Part shown: positions 10,503-22,600 of the stretch, piece after piece
Layout of the letters: each line of letters starts with the position of its first letter
Position numbering within the stretch: the first letter of the stretch is position 1
Assembly: GCA_014904985.1 (NCBI GenBank)
Contig: MU129000.1
Span: forward strand, 1 to 64,000
Source of the DNA: Hydnum rufescens UP504
Lineage: Eukaryota; Basidiomycota; Agaricomycetes; Cantharellales; Hydnaceae
Length of the DNA stretch: 64,000 bases
Reading direction: 5' to 3'
Made by a program: the position numbers and the translations under genes
The notes under the pieces: generated by a model
Seen by the model: only the letters and a program-made list of their open reading frames with translations
Told to the model about the DNA's origin: nothing
Database searches by the model: none

Positions 10503-12545
10503 GTTTTTAGCATATAATCTTACGGCCAGGGCTGATTACTTAGGCAAAGAACATATCAAAATTTCAGCCAGATCCATTCAGCTATAAGGACAATAAGTTT
10601 AAACATTGAAAATCAATTTACTCCTCCCACAGACAAGGCATGGACTTGAAATTTAACATGGGGTATGACCCCATAATTAACTAAATGTGTGCCAAGAATC
10701 AGCTTATTCTGTTTACTTCTAGGTATTCAACTCCCTTTTCAGGCAAAAAGAGAACAAAAAGCTACCATGAATGTTAAACACTTCAAAATAGACCTAAACT
10801 AGGTGGAATAGGCTTATAATATTATAACCCTGATTATATCTGAAATGGAATGAATTGGATGTGTGGAAGTGGCTAAAATTAAGGGGGAGGGGGAGGAAGA
10901 TCAAAAGTGAATTACATATGATGTAGAGCAGAGGTGGCTCTGATATTGCACCACTGAGTTAATACATATATGGGGAGTGTACATGCCAGATATCAGCCCA
11001 ACTGGACTCCATTTAGGCAGTGCTCCACAGGCCTCCCCCTTAAACAACAATTTCCTCCCCAGAGCCTTCCATCCATGTAATTGCCCTGAAAATGCACACT
11101 TAGATCATTGAAACACATCTATAACATCCCTCAAAATTTCAAATTTATGACTCCATTGTCAGAGTCTCCATAATATTTTCAAGTTTCACTGAAATACACC
11201 CTCCAGTTGGGACACTTCCAAAGCTCCAATCACTCTGATTTTTTGTAGGCCACACCTGCTTACTATTTGAGGCTCAGCCCCAAATTTCAGCCCATTCTGA
11301 GGACTTTTGACATCTGTCACATGACCAAGATCTTCTCCTCCCCCTGCTTCACTCAGTGATCCAATTTGTGTGGACTTTGTTTCCATCTGTAGTAGTAGTG
11401 TGTGACAGTGCATGATTCAAATTTCAGGAGATTCCATGCAATATTGATTGAGTTATTCAAGAAACATTCTAGATCAATTCAATTTGGGGTCAGAACAGTG
11501 GTATTTAGTGGAAATACCGCTGTTCTGACCCCCAAATTGAATTGATCTAGAATGTTTCTTGAATAACTCACTGAATATTGAATGGAATCTCTTGAAATTT
11601 GAATCAAACACTGTCACATACTACTACTACAGATGGCAACAAAGTCCATACAAACTGGATGATTGAGTGAATCAGGGGGAGGGGAGGATCTTGGTCATGT
11701 GACAGATGTCAAAAGTCCTCAGAATGGGCTGAAATTTTGGGGCTGAGCCTCAAATAGTGAGAAGGTGTGGCCTACAAAAAATCAGAGTGATTGGAGTTCT
11801 GGAAATGTCCCAACTGCAGGGGGTATTTCAGTGAAACTTGAAAATATTATGGAGACTCTGACACTGGAGTCATGAGTCTGAAATTTTGAGGGATGCTATA
11901 GATGTGTTTGGATGACCTAAGTGTGCATTTTCAAGGCAATTGCATGGATGGAAGGCTCTGGGGAGGAAATTGTTGTTTAGGGGGGAGGCCTGTGAAGCAC
12001 TGCCTAAATGGAGCCCAGTTTGGCTGATATCTGGCATGTGCACTCCCCATATATGTACTAACTCAGTGGTGTAATATCAGAGCCACCCCTGCTCTACATC
12101 CTATGTAATGCACTTTTGATCTTTCTCCCCCTCCCCCTCAATTTCAGCCACTTCCACACATCCAATTCATTCCATTTTTGGATATAGTGAGGGCTATAAT
12201 ATTATAGGCCTATTCCACCTAGTTTGGGTGTAATTTAAAGTGTTCAACATTCATGGTAGCTTGTTGTTCTCTTTTTGCCTGAAAAGGGAGTTGAATATCT
12301 AGAAGTAAACTGAATAAGCTGATTCTTGGCACATGTTTATTTGATTATATGATTATACCCATGTCAAATTTCAAGTCCATACCTTGGCTGTGGGGAGAGT
12401 AAATTGGTTTTCAATGTTTAAACTTGTTTCCCTTATATCTCTGTAATTACTGCATGGATCTGGCTGAAATTTTGATATGTTCTTTGCCTAAACAGTATAT
12501 AATCATGTGCAAAATTTCAGAATGATCCTTGCCCTCCTTACATTT
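10503..12545. repeat. 2-kb near-perfect palindrome
   Basis: Two arms of about 1 kb meet at a 5-base loop (11507-11511). Next to the loop, GAACAGTGGTATTT at 11493-11506 pairs with AAATACCGCTGTTC at 11512-11525. Pairing continues outwards through the words around 11200-11300 and 11720-11820, to about 10540 on the left and 12490 on the right, with scattered mismatches. No coding frame is conserved. Such a sequence would form a long hairpin RNA if transcribed. Confidence 0.85.
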
Positions 12546-12819
12546 CAGCACTTTCCAGTGCTTCTGGTACCTATTGTCCAGTTCATTCCCTTAAAGTGTG
12601 TGGATTGACTGGTCTTTGGCACATGATTAGTACATTATATTGTCTGGCTTTTTGCAGATTTTCAAGTCTCTAGCTATTCTGAAAGGGGAGGAAATGAATT
12701 TTCAATGTTCAGACTTGTTTGTCTGATATCTCCATAACCCCTGCACTAATATGGCTGAAATTTTGATATGATTTGCATAGACATAGTATCTAATTATGTG
12801 CCAAATTTCAGAATGATCC
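12319..12819 (+). repeat. Direct repeat, two ~210-bp copies
   Basis: Segments 12319-12528 and 12609-12819 are diverged direct copies with a 290-bp period. Shared words are TTGGCACATG, TTCAATGTT, GGCTGAAATTTTGATATG and AAATTTCAGAATGATCC. The first copy is also part of the right arm of the palindrome, so the palindrome seems to be built from an older repeat family. Confidence 0.65.
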
Positions 12820-12989
12820 ACTCAATGGTTAGTTGGATGTACCTCATCCAATTTCCGCATTTAGGCTTTTTTTAATAGGAATCACTGTATTATGTAATGG
12901 GATATGATCCAAAATTATTATGGAGTATTATCTAATCTACCCTTTTATATTGGTCTATCTAGTTACCGCATTTAGGCTTTTTCATAGCA

Positions 12990-13270
12990 GCAGGTGGCTT
13001 GCCTTTGAAACTGGGCAATTGTCAGTGTTGAGTCCTGGGTTCAATTTACCGGCAATTGCCGGAAAATTGTTTCTGTTGCATGACACCACCACCTCCATCT
13101 ACCAAGGCCCAGGACAAGCCACCACACCCCAGTATAGACTGGGGTGTGGTGTTAAGGTATGTAATTATAGTCTTAGCTACTCTAGTGTAAAAGGGGCAGC
13201 CTCTGGCTGCCCTTTTTGCACTACTATTGATTTTTTTTACTGACCTGTCGACCCCCCATTATAGGGTCCC
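12990..13270 (+). repeat. Locus C: solitary exon/intron hairpin unit
   Basis: It has the same order as the arrays: a leader with GGCAATTGCCGG (13053-13064), an exon-end hairpin (CCACACCCC / GGGGTGTGG, 13117-13150), then an inferred intron 13157-13264 with GTATGT donor, a central hairpin (AAAAGGGGCAGCC / GGCTGCCCTTTTT), a TACTGAC branch site and a TATAG acceptor. Its stems carry further paired changes (GGGGCAGC with GCTGCCC). Confidence 0.7.
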
Positions 13271-13720
13271 CCCAAGTGCACACCCAGGAGCCCCCATCCC
13301 CTCTGGTGGGTCCCCCTAACCCCTGCCCCACCCCTCTAGTTGGTCTGGGGCAGGGGTGCCCCCTCTTGTCTGCACTGGTGTGGTTATGCAACCTGGATTG
13401 TGTAATTAATTAGGTAATTATGTATATTAGGTAATATGTATTATATAATATATTTAATTATATCATCAACAAATTATGTAATTTAATATTACATAATACT
13501 ATCATTGCATGATTATGGCACTGCTTTTTTGGGTGGATTACATAATTTCTTATTTAGGTAATTGACAAGTGGCCAGTGCAGAATTCTACAAGTTCCAGAA
13601 TTGATCTCAAATTGAGCTCAACTTGAGCTCAAAACCCAACTCTTTTGCTATCAAATATTCTTTTGATCACTTTTTGATATCAAACATAATACAAGCCTAT
13701 CAGGCACTATACAGATATCA
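13271..13720. other. AT-rich spacer, no gene seen
   Basis: Contains a C-rich stretch (13271-13380) and then TA-rich microsatellite-like sequence (13400-13500). No supported feature. Confidence 0.4.
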
Positions 13721-13764
13721 AAATGACATACCTTTTAAGGCCCCAAGAGTGTCTGACCAGCCTG
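13721..13764 (-). repeat. Right terminal inverted repeat of the 7.2-kb element
   Basis: Read on the minus strand from 13764 it is CAGGCTGGTCAGAC followed by GGGGCCTTAAAAGGTATGTC. This pairs with the left end at 6558 and is the same right-type end as at 46402. Confidence 0.55.
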
Positions 13765-14160
13765 GCATTCTTCTCAGCCCCCTTACTGAATATGTCCATG
13801 AGCAGGCTCTGGCCCATCTTGATGCCAATGCCAATGACAAAGCAGAAGTAGCAGAAGCCAGAGCCTCAGTAGTGACCCTCTTCATCTATGTGGATGATGG
13901 GAAGATTTCTGTCACCTCAAAATCCCTCAACACAAATGTCATGATTATCAAGATCACATATACTGCAGTCAACAAATGGCTAGGTGATTGTGGGTTGATG
14001 ATTGACCCCATTAAAAAAGAACTGATACACCACACAAAGAGCCAAAAAATGGGCCTGCATCAGGAAACACAAATTATGCTCCATGCACTGTGGAGTTAGA
14101 GGCATTCTCTGTGGTTTTGGGAGTGCCTGGAGTAGCCCAGGAGCAAACAGAGCTCATGGA
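13765..14160 (+). pseudogene. LINE reverse transcriptase fragment (Tad1-like)
   Basis: Fragment of a non-LTR RT palm domain. It starts abruptly at the element border with LSPLTEYVHEQALAHLD, then has the catalytic box TLFIYVDDGKISV (Y-V-D-D) and the downstream pattern WLGDCGLMIDPIKKELIHHT typical of Tad-like elements. About 110 residues are open before a stop at 14097. Further RT-like sequence is not recognisable past about 14200. It is on the opposite strand to the LINE at 1-5.9 kb, so it is a separate insertion. Confidence 0.8.
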
Positions 14161-14671
14161 GCTTGGACTTGAATTGTAAACTACTCTAATCATCCAATAT
14201 ACTGATACAACCCATGACTAAAGAATGGGTTCAGCAAGAAGGAATCAACCTGGTCTATACATGTGGTACTCATGATCTTGGTATTGCATGGTCCCTCTAT
14301 ATATGGTGCAAGGGGACAAATAAATTTAATGCAACAAAGTTCAACAATACCTCCAACTCATTCCCCACTTTGTGAAATCTCTTTGCATATGCTATATATT
14401 TTTGAATGAGGAATTGGGCTTGGACTTGTTTTGGTGAATCACAGAAGATATGCTAATAAATTTTGACTTGCATTGTTCACATCCTTCCTGTGGTGTCTGA
14501 AGACCAGACACAGCTGAGCCACACAGTACTCTATGGAAAAGAGAAAATAGCATAAATCAATAATTTGGCATCCCAATATGATTTAATGCACACTCTGTAT
14601 TCCTTTGGCATTCCCTATCATCTCCACCATCACAGGATCAAATTGGGCTGGGTTTTTTGGTGAAGCACTGG
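14161..14671. other. No gene seen
   Basis: AT-rich. It probably contains the eroded 3' part of the LINE RT and the 3' flank of the Plavaka gene, but no conserved motif could be placed. Confidence 0.4.
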
Positions 14672-16297
14672 TCAGCAATATATTGTGGATGTTTCATCTT
14701 CATAGAACTCATTGAATGGTGGTAGAGTCAATTGGAGTGATGTCCAAATATCAATGGTAGAAAACTTGATAGGAAGGGCCATTGGATTGTAATAGAAACA
14801 GCCTGTCCTAGTATTTGTACCATCCTCTCCATTCTGATGCACATACCAACAGATTGATGAGATTAGATCCAGGGTATGGAATAACTCAACAACCTCTGTA
14901 ATTGCAACAATAGGGGCATGTGGCTGCTTTGCTATCTTGATGTGAGCCATTGAATCACATGTCTCGTCCTTGTCATCATTGTTGTTGTCATGTTTGATTT
15001 CTTCACCATCTTCACCATCTTTGTTATTGCCATCCTCAGATCCCAACAAAGAGGAAGTGTGCCCCATCTGCCATGACAAATAACTTGAGTATATGTGGAT
15101 GCACTCTTGTTGGATGGAGTACTGTAAAATCTGAGCTCAAAATCTTTATGATTTGTTGTGGCATATGCAGCTTTGCACCATTGTTTGTGATTGGTCTCGA
15201 GTATGTCAATTCAGTACCCATCAGGGGTTCCACAATTTCGAGTGTTGGTACCATAGTGGGGGTATGAATGGGGTTTCAGAATGTTCATGTGCTTAATGAC
15301 ATTGCCAGAAGCACCAACTCATGATCCATTCTCAATAAAGACATTTTTGGCTTCATGAAATGTCCAGATGAAGGCTTCCATCTGGTTAATATTGCAATCT
15401 GTAAGCTTTGGGAATTGGGCATGGTAGCTAAAGTCCAAGAATAAGCACAATGTGACCAAGACTCATCATTCTGCTCCCTCTGCTCCAAGGATGACTGGTG
15501 CAATATGACATTGGAGATTACAATGTTGGGTTCCAGTCATTTGTGAGATTGTTGAGATCCCATGAGCGAAATTTTTGTACCCAACATGGTGGGGCTGGGC
15601 AATTAAGCAAGCATCAAATTCATTCACATCAATGGTATTGACCAGCCATTTCCCAATATGATCAAAGAATCCTTCATGGATACCATGTAAGACATCTTGG
15701 CAGAGGACTCAACAAATATTGATGCCTAAACCATCCCAGCAAAGTTCCTCAACTCCAAGGAGGCCACTTGCTTTTGCAATTCCAGTGAATGCCCATGTGT
15801 CAACTGAGTCCATGGGGTTCTGAGTGTGAAGCCCCCAAAGACTGTCAATGATGGATTGTCCAGTAGGTGGGGAACAGGGCTCACATTCCCCAAGGTTGTG
15901 AAACTGAGCCATACATACATGGCAGTTGTTTTTTGTGAGTCCAGCTACTAGACTCTGCTCTTCACCATCTGCAACCCATGACATAAGAATCCCAAGACCA
16001 TGGTGCCAGTGCCTTCAGGATTCAGCTGCTTATGGATCTGATGATAGTCAAGGTGGAGTGGTGCCAATACAATCCCCATACATTTGTGGAATAGGCATGT
16101 GCAACAAATTCCAGGCATTCTCTCAGCTCTGCTTTTGTTGGACCAAAATGTGTATTGTTGAATTTGATTACAGGGAGCATGGCAACCATCATCCAAGCCT
16201 TGTGGTTGGGCTTCTGATGAACACTTTTGTGAATATTGCCTATTGTTAATCCAACAGGGTACATTTGTTTGTTGCCAGAAAAATTCATCAAATGTGT
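14672..16297 (-). pseudogene. Plavaka-family transposase, C-terminal half
   Basis: Second half of a Plavaka (CACTA-related) DNA transposase. Reading leftwards: THLMNFSGNKQMYPVG and LTIGNIHKS (16290-16215), the conserved block that follows the D-K-T-H motif; LFHKCMGIVLAPL in a shifted frame near 16080; then the zinc-binding block around NCHVCMAQFHNLGECEPC (15930-15880), the segment LWGLHTQNP, and GVEELCWDGLGINIC (15760-15715). Diverged C-terminal sequence runs to 14672. Several frameshifts and stops are present. The reading frame starts exactly at the target duplication of the 30-kb element, and its N-terminal half lies at 46403-47502. CpG is strongly depleted. Confidence 0.85.
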
Positions 16298-16400
16298 CAC
16301 CTCGGGCAGCCGTATGTGATCCCCTTCTTAGGTATCTATTCTGGGGCATGATTTGGTACCTAAGTAGGTACCAGACACTATTGGGGCCCCAATCCACCAT
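16298..16400 (+). repeat. Left terminal inverted repeat of the KDZ-type element
   Basis: Landmarks from the end inwards: CACCTCGGGCAGCC, GTATGTGATCCCC, TTAGGTATC, GGGGCATGATTTGG, TACCTAAGTAGGT, CACTATTGGGG. The inverted right end shows the same words in the same order with substitutions. Confidence 0.8.
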
Positions 16401-16774
16401 TCTGGTTTCAACTTGGGTCCTGATTAGGGCCCAATTAGGGCCTAATTGGGGTTCAACTGATGCACTTGCACAGTTTTGGAACCTCATACATGTGCTCTGC
16501 ACATTAATTCTATTGTAATATTAACTATGGTAAAGACAAAGCAAAGATGAGGGAAACACATAGTTAGCATGGTTTTTTGAGACACAGGATGCCCGTTGAA
16601 GGACTGTAATAAACAAGAACATGTCCGTTGAAGGACAAGAGAAGAAATCAAGGGAAGGAGATGGTAGTATTAATGCCCAAGGTGTCAACCCATCAAGGCA
16701 GGGACACTTGGACCAGAAGTTGGAAACAGCATAAAGGGGTCCTAATAGCCAGGTTGCTCTCCAGAATATATGGG
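16401..16774. other. Subterminal region of the KDZ-type element
   Basis: Holds clustered palindromic words of the GGGCCCAATTAGGGCC type (16420-16450) and a 15-bp direct repeat (GTTGAAGGAC, 16595 and 16626). No gene. Confidence 0.5.
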
Positions 16775-18972
16775 TCACCCATTCAAGTTCATACTAGAGC
16801 TGTCCCCAAACCCTTGATAACCAATCTGTCCGGCCACCACATCAAGTTCTTCCTCTGTCCATTGATCAAGAAACCCAGAACCCAAGTCAATGTTCACATT
16901 TTCCAAGTGACCAAGCCCATTGAGTACTGGTGGTGGTGCTGTAGTTACGGATAGAGAAGAGGTAAAGCAGGGCTTTGGGTGGGGCTGATTTGGGAGCTGC
17001 TGCTGGTTGTGCAGTGAGGAGTGGCTGTGGGGAATACTTGATGAATTACTGGAATCATGAGATGCAGCCCAACTGCCAAAGCTCAGTAAGTTGTCTACTG
17101 AGTCAGCATCCTCCGATTCATCCTGTATGAGTGCAGTGGACTTCACAGCAGCCTTCTTCCTTTTTCCCACTGTGGTCTTGTTCCCTCTCCTGTCATCAAG
17201 ACCCGTATCCATCCCTCTCTGTTTCACCCCCTTGCTCCCTTCCCCTCCTCCAGTCTCTCCAGCACCATGCTGGGCAGTATAATCCCATGCTGCTGCCAGC
17301 AAGAGTATCATCTCTCCATGCCTGTCCATGATAAGTGCCACATCCTCAGCTTCTCCAACTGGCCAGTTATCCACTTTGGTGATGACTGTCTTCTTCTCAG
17401 GGTCAGACTCCTTGAGCACATAGTACAATTTTTTATACTGATCGGTTGTGTGAAGATCTGAGAGTGACCTGCCAAAGTTCAGAAATTCATCATTCAGCAC
17501 AAAATTTGAAATGATAAGTTTGTTTTGAACTAGGACCTTGGCGAGGTTGGCCCAAGGAAACTTTGTCATCTTCACAAAAGGCAAGAAAAGGCATATCAAT
17601 GTATCCTTGATAGCAGTCCTGGTCTTGTACATAGTACTGAGGTCTTCATCACGCTTCCTCTTCCCTTGCTCCTCATTGAATTGGTCAAGCTCAGCATACC
17701 AGGAACAGTGAGAGAGGATAAATCAATATATATTCACAAGTTGAGTGGACATCATAAAGTTAGAGTTGTACCAAGCAGCCATTTCCTTGGATCCCAGGTG
17801 ACATTCATTCTGAGCATGTGCAGCAGGGGAGGCAGCATTGCCAGTAACCATCAAAAACATCATGTGAATATCCATGGTGGCCAGCCACTGCATATTGTGT
17901 GTCCACTTGTCCTTTTGATTGGCCATAATCCATGCAATGTCACCACCGGATTGTGCAACCAGCTTGGTAGCTCCAACCTTCGCACTCTCATGTTCTGCTA
18001 TAAGCCGTGCAGCTTCTGTAGCCCATTCTGGGGATTCCTCTCCTCCAAAGGATTTGATGAGCTGTGCATATGCTGGCTGCACCATGTTCACCGTATAATC
18101 CCAAGCAGACACTAGTAGCATCAATTAGTATTCTTAGTGTAAGAATATATACTGAATAAAGGACGTACCTGATGGATCAGTATTTGGATGGTCTTTCTTG
18201 TACAATGCCTGGAATGCATTCCATGCATTCCTGTTCCACGATGTTTTGGAGGGTGAGATGGCCAAGGTGATGCACTGAACCAACTCCGGACTTCAATTCC
18301 ACTCCTTGGCCTTTGCATCCAGCTCTGCAAAGAATTCTTCACACTTTGCATGGGCCCACTTGATTTGGTTGATCGAGAACTGGCCACCATGATGTATGAC
18401 ATCAGAAGCATCTCCACGGTTCTCCTCTTCCTCAAGATCCTGATCTTCAGCACCTTGGACTGTGGTACCTCCTGTCATAGAGTCAAAGGGGTCTGACAGG
18501 CCAGGTAAAGGACTGCTGGGAGGCTTGAAAGAATTAGAGGGTGGAGATGTGGGTGAGAATGGATCCACAGGGGGATCTTGAGCCCTTGTTGATGATGAGG
18601 AAACAGGGCTGCAGCATGGTGCGAATGCAGAACTTCTACCACCGGTCTAGCACTTAATTTATTAGTTGCATGGCGAGGAGGATGTTCAGAGCCAGAATTA
18701 TTGTCCTCCTGACTCGGGCCTGACTTCTGAGAAGCCTTCAAAGGTATGTGCAGGAGAACACCATCCCCCGAACCGCCCTCCAATTCATTGGTCAAATTAA
18801 GTCCTCTTCATTGAGAACCATTCACATGTGTTGATGTGGCATTGGTGGGTTTAGACGGCGCCTTGGCTCCCTTCAAAGTAGTGCTTGTGGACAACCTGGA
18901 GGTAGTAGTTTTGGTCCGCTTATTGCCTGCAGCCAATTTGGTGGCAGTTGAATGTGTCATCTGTGAAGACAT
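16775..18972 (-). pseudogene. KDZ-element cargo gene 1, unknown function
   Basis: Multi-exon gene of unrecognised family. The likely start is MSSQMTHSTATKLAAG at 18972. A serine/proline-rich region, an acidic stretch (DLEEEENRGDASD, ~18440) and the block WNRNAWNAFQALYKKDHP (~18240-18190) follow. Supported introns: 18112-18168 (GTACGT..CTAATTG..TAG) and one near 17690-17745. The last exon (17632-16775) is open for 285 residues, with KKAAVK basic and QDESEDADSVDN acidic patches, and ends SSSMNLNG. Frameshifts and a stop in the 5' part (18790-18600) make it non-functional. Proteins of this kind are common companions of basidiomycete transposons as far as I know, but I cannot give a function. Confidence 0.55.
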
Positions 18973-19136
18973 CTGAAAGATGTGGATGATGGTGGCAGGG
19001 GGAAATGACACACAGATCCGCTGTTACAAGAAACTGGTAAGGGGGTAAGCACCACAACCACGCAAAGGCAACTGTGGTGCAGGAGCTTGGAGTCAGGATG
19101 AAAATGTGCCAACCTAAGCCCCAAAACATGTAGTCA

Positions 19137-19550
19137 ATTGAGATATGTAGCCCCAGTCACGTGATGGCAACCACAGCCAAAAGATGTGAGATTGATAAAG
19201 AGCCCAGCAATTGAAATGTGTAGCCCCAGTCACGCAAAGGCAACCACAGCCAAAAGACATGGATTGATGAAGAGTGCAGCAATTGAGATATGTAGCCCCA
19301 GTCACGCAAAGGCAACCACAGCCAAAGGATGTGGAATTGATGAGAGCATGCCGATTGGGATGTATAGCCCCAGTCACATGAAGGCAACCACAGCCAAAAA
19401 TGGGATTGGTGGAGAGCATGCCAATTGAAACATGTAGCCCCAGTCACACAAAGGTAACCACAGCCAAAGGACATGGAATTGATGAGGACATGCCAATTGA
19501 GTATAGCCCCAGTCACACGAAGGCAACCACAGCCAAAAGGTATGAAGAGC
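19137..19550 (+). repeat. Tandem repeat, six ~72-bp units
   Basis: Units begin at 19137, 19210, 19282, 19354, 19424 and 19496. Core words are TAGCCCCAGTCAC and GGCAACCACAGCCAAA. The array lies upstream of cargo gene 1 and downstream of cargo gene 2, both on the minus strand. Confidence 0.9.
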
Positions 19551-19699
19551 TAAATGTGTGGCCCAGAATAGCACGAAATTATCAGGTATGTCCTACACCA
19601 TGGAAAAGGCGAGCATTGTCAGTCCACACCCTGCTTGGGCAAGTATAAAAAATTATGTTTAAGCTTCTTAAACTTGTAAAATGAAAGGACCAACGAAAG

Positions 19700-22600
19700 C
19701 AGAAAACTTTACTCTCCCAATGGGAATTGCCGGATTTGCAATTAAGCATGCAAGCCAAACCGAGTTTTCATTCTAGTGCAGTAGTAGTGCCATTAAGGCA
19801 TACAATCAGATGCAAATATGTGATGCATAAAACAAAAAAACGCCATGTATGGAAATGTAACCCATCATTCAGACTTTGGATACTGAGGGTGATTGAGGCC
19901 CAAGTCCAATTTGATATGCCAAATGGAGGAAGATTTCGCGAAGCCAAAAGATTCATCAGCAATGGGGTTTGGTGTCAACATAGATCCCATGTCATCTCAC
20001 ACCATTCAAGAAATACAATGAATCACAGCATCAACTGGACCCTCAGTAGGCCACATAGGCACGGAAAAGCCAGCACTCAATGAATGATACTTATGTGCAC
20101 ATATGAGCATCTCCATACAACAAAGAGGAAGATCAACATGGTCCTGTAACCCAGCAAGGCATGTGAGGAACCACTCAGTGCTGAACTCAACACAGTCCAG
20201 ATGGCGCAGCCTCTCAGCTTTAGGTGGGGCAGCTCCAGATAGAGGGGGGAAAGTATCATAGTGTAAGAAGAACTCCCCATAGCAAGCCCTTTCCACTCCT
20301 CCTTTAATACACAGAGGTGCTCCCTGCAACAGAGCATTGAGTTCATCTAGATTTCATGCATGAGCATAGACCTGGTTGACATATTCGAGATCTTTCCGAC
20401 CTGTGAAGTGCTCTGACAGCCCACTTGGTTCTTCCATGGTGGTGGTTCTGATATCCACACCATGCAGTGTAGCCCAACTCGACACAAGGGTTTTCAGCTC
20501 ATCATGTATCTGTTGGGTCTTAAACAACAGCTGCATGGAGAACTTCGATTTCTGCCATTCTTGATGAACCGCAATGACTTGGGGGTACACATCCAGCCAG
20601 AGCTGAATGTCATGAAAGCTGTCATTAGGAAGAGGACCAGCAACAATGGCAAACCATCAGCCAAGAGGAATGGACTGAAAAATTGACATCAAATTGACAT
20701 GAGATCCCTTTGCAACAGCAGAACTAGTGGTGGTCCCAACCCAACTGCTGATGGGTTGCATGGGACCACTAACAGAGAATGTTGCATTGGGTCCAGTTGG
20801 TGTGCCACTGCAAGAAGATCTATTCAGTTCACCACCACAAGAGGCTAGAGGATTAAAACTATTAGACAAGATGAAATACACTAAAAAACAAAACTTGCTC
20901 ACCACAAAATTCACTCCCCCAGTCATCATTATGACCATGTGTAGGGCCAAAAGTTGTTGTAAGAGCATGAGGGCATAACCCATGTACTGGCTGTGAACCT
21001 CCCCTCCAAAATGGAGAGAAGGTTGGATCAGGGCGACCCAAGTCGACACACCCATACTGTGCCAATTCTGCATGGTTGCAGGTGCACATGGAGGTCCATC
21101 AGACACACCTGGAGGCCTCACAGGCCATCAATGAGAGAATGAGGAACCCATAGGATAATTGCATTCTTGATGATGATGATCGTCCTCTTGGGACTGGGAA
21201 TGATAGAATCTCCCCCTTTGGGGCTCAGAGGGATGCCAAGGACATGTGCTGGAACATGGGGGAGAGGGTGGGCATGTGCAAGAATGCAATGGGGATCACA
21301 GACATGTCTGGAAACGTAAGGGGGAGGGAGGACATGTGCAAGAATGCAAGGGAGATTGAGGACACATGTGGGAATGTGAGGGAGATTGAGGACATGTGCA
21401 GGAAGGTGGGGGAGAAAAAGAACAACTGCAAGAACATAGGGGAGATCGAGAATGTCGATGAGAATGCAGGGAAGATTGAGAATGTGTATGAGAATGCAAG
21501 GGAAATCAAGGACCCACTTGAGAATGAGAAGGGGAACGCAAATGTGAATGCGAATGGGGGTTCAAGGATCAATGAGAAGATGAAGCACAAGATGGAGAGG
21601 GGGATCTGAAGGAAACCACGCATTCTGAGTGTGTGGGAGACCTTCTGCCACTCTCAAAACCCGACTCATCTGTCACTAAGGCCTGTGGATCATGCAGTGA
21701 CTCTGAACGCTCTGGAGTTATGGTTCCAGACTTTGCCAGGTAGGCAGGGGGTGTGGTTTCAGCAGGTATGACCTCTGGTGTCATGTTCTGGGCAGGAAAA
21801 GTAGGGACACTAACTCCTGCTGGCTCAGCCTCCACCATTACCGACTTAGTATGCGAGGGTACAAGCTCGATAGGTGGGGTCTCAGTAGGACTAGAAACAG
21901 AGGCCATGGCCTCAATGGGAGGAGCAGCAGAGGGCATGGCCCCAGTAGGAGCCAGAGCAGAGGGAGTGGCCTCAGTAGAAACAGGGGTAGAGGGCATGGC
22001 CCCAGTGGGAGGAGTAGAGGGCATGACCTCAGTGGAAACAGGAGCAGAGGGCATGACCCAGTAGGAGCAGGAGCAGAGGGCATCTCCTCAGTAGAAACAG
22101 GGGCAGATGGTGTGACCCCAGTAGGAACAGGAGTAGAGGGCATCACCTCAGTAGAAACAGGAGCAGAGGGTGTGACCCCAGTAAGAGCAGGAGTAGAGGG
22201 CATGGCCTCAGTAGAAGCAGGAGCAGAAGACGTGGCCTCAGTAGGAGAGGCCTCCATCTGTCTGGCTGGCACAGATGCCTTGATTGCACCCATGATACCA
22301 ACAACAATATCATGTTCTGGAGGCAGGGAATCGACATGCAGGGAACCTGCATGAGTACCCACAATGCCAGGGAGTCGAGAGCCTGAAGAGCCTGCTGACA
22401 CAGAGCCACTATCCTTGTCCAATCCAAGCCACTTGCAACATTTGGCAGCATTCCTGGCTGCACTCTTGCTGTTGGGATCCCTCCACCCCTCCAGAATGCA
22501 TGCATTGAAATCACTAAGTTTGCCCTTCTTCTTTCAGCTAGCCCCCTTCAGACAACTCTTGACATCAGCCAGAGCTGACTTGTCGCCCTTCAAGGCTCAC

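Larger units (their letters stand above)
6558..13764. mobile_element. Non-coding element with KDZ-type terminal inverted repeats
   Basis: The left end reads CACCTCGGTCAGCC and the inverted right end reads CAGGCTGGTCAGAC. Both continue into a shared subterminal block (GGGGCCTTAA, one or two variable bases, AGGTATGTCA). The same pair of left-type and right-type ends bounds the 30-kb element at 16298-46402. No transposase is present inside. The contents are array A, a 2-kb palindrome, locus C and AT-rich filler. I could not find a matching target duplication (8 bp left GCCAACAA, right GCATTCTT), so either the flanks have decayed or the ends belong to two different insertions. An extra left-type end in reverse orientation at 10502 shows that nested copies are likely. 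Confidence 0.5.

Noticed and set aside
6558..13764. Target duplication for the 7-kb element
   Set aside because: The flanking 8-mers do not match, so the pairing of these two ends rests on terminal and subterminal similarity alone.
22143..22514. Leucine-rich frames over the minisatellite (both strands)
   Set aside because: Shadow frames of a 30-bp repeat. The frame with M-P-S and S-T-E continues into flanking coding sequence, the others do not.
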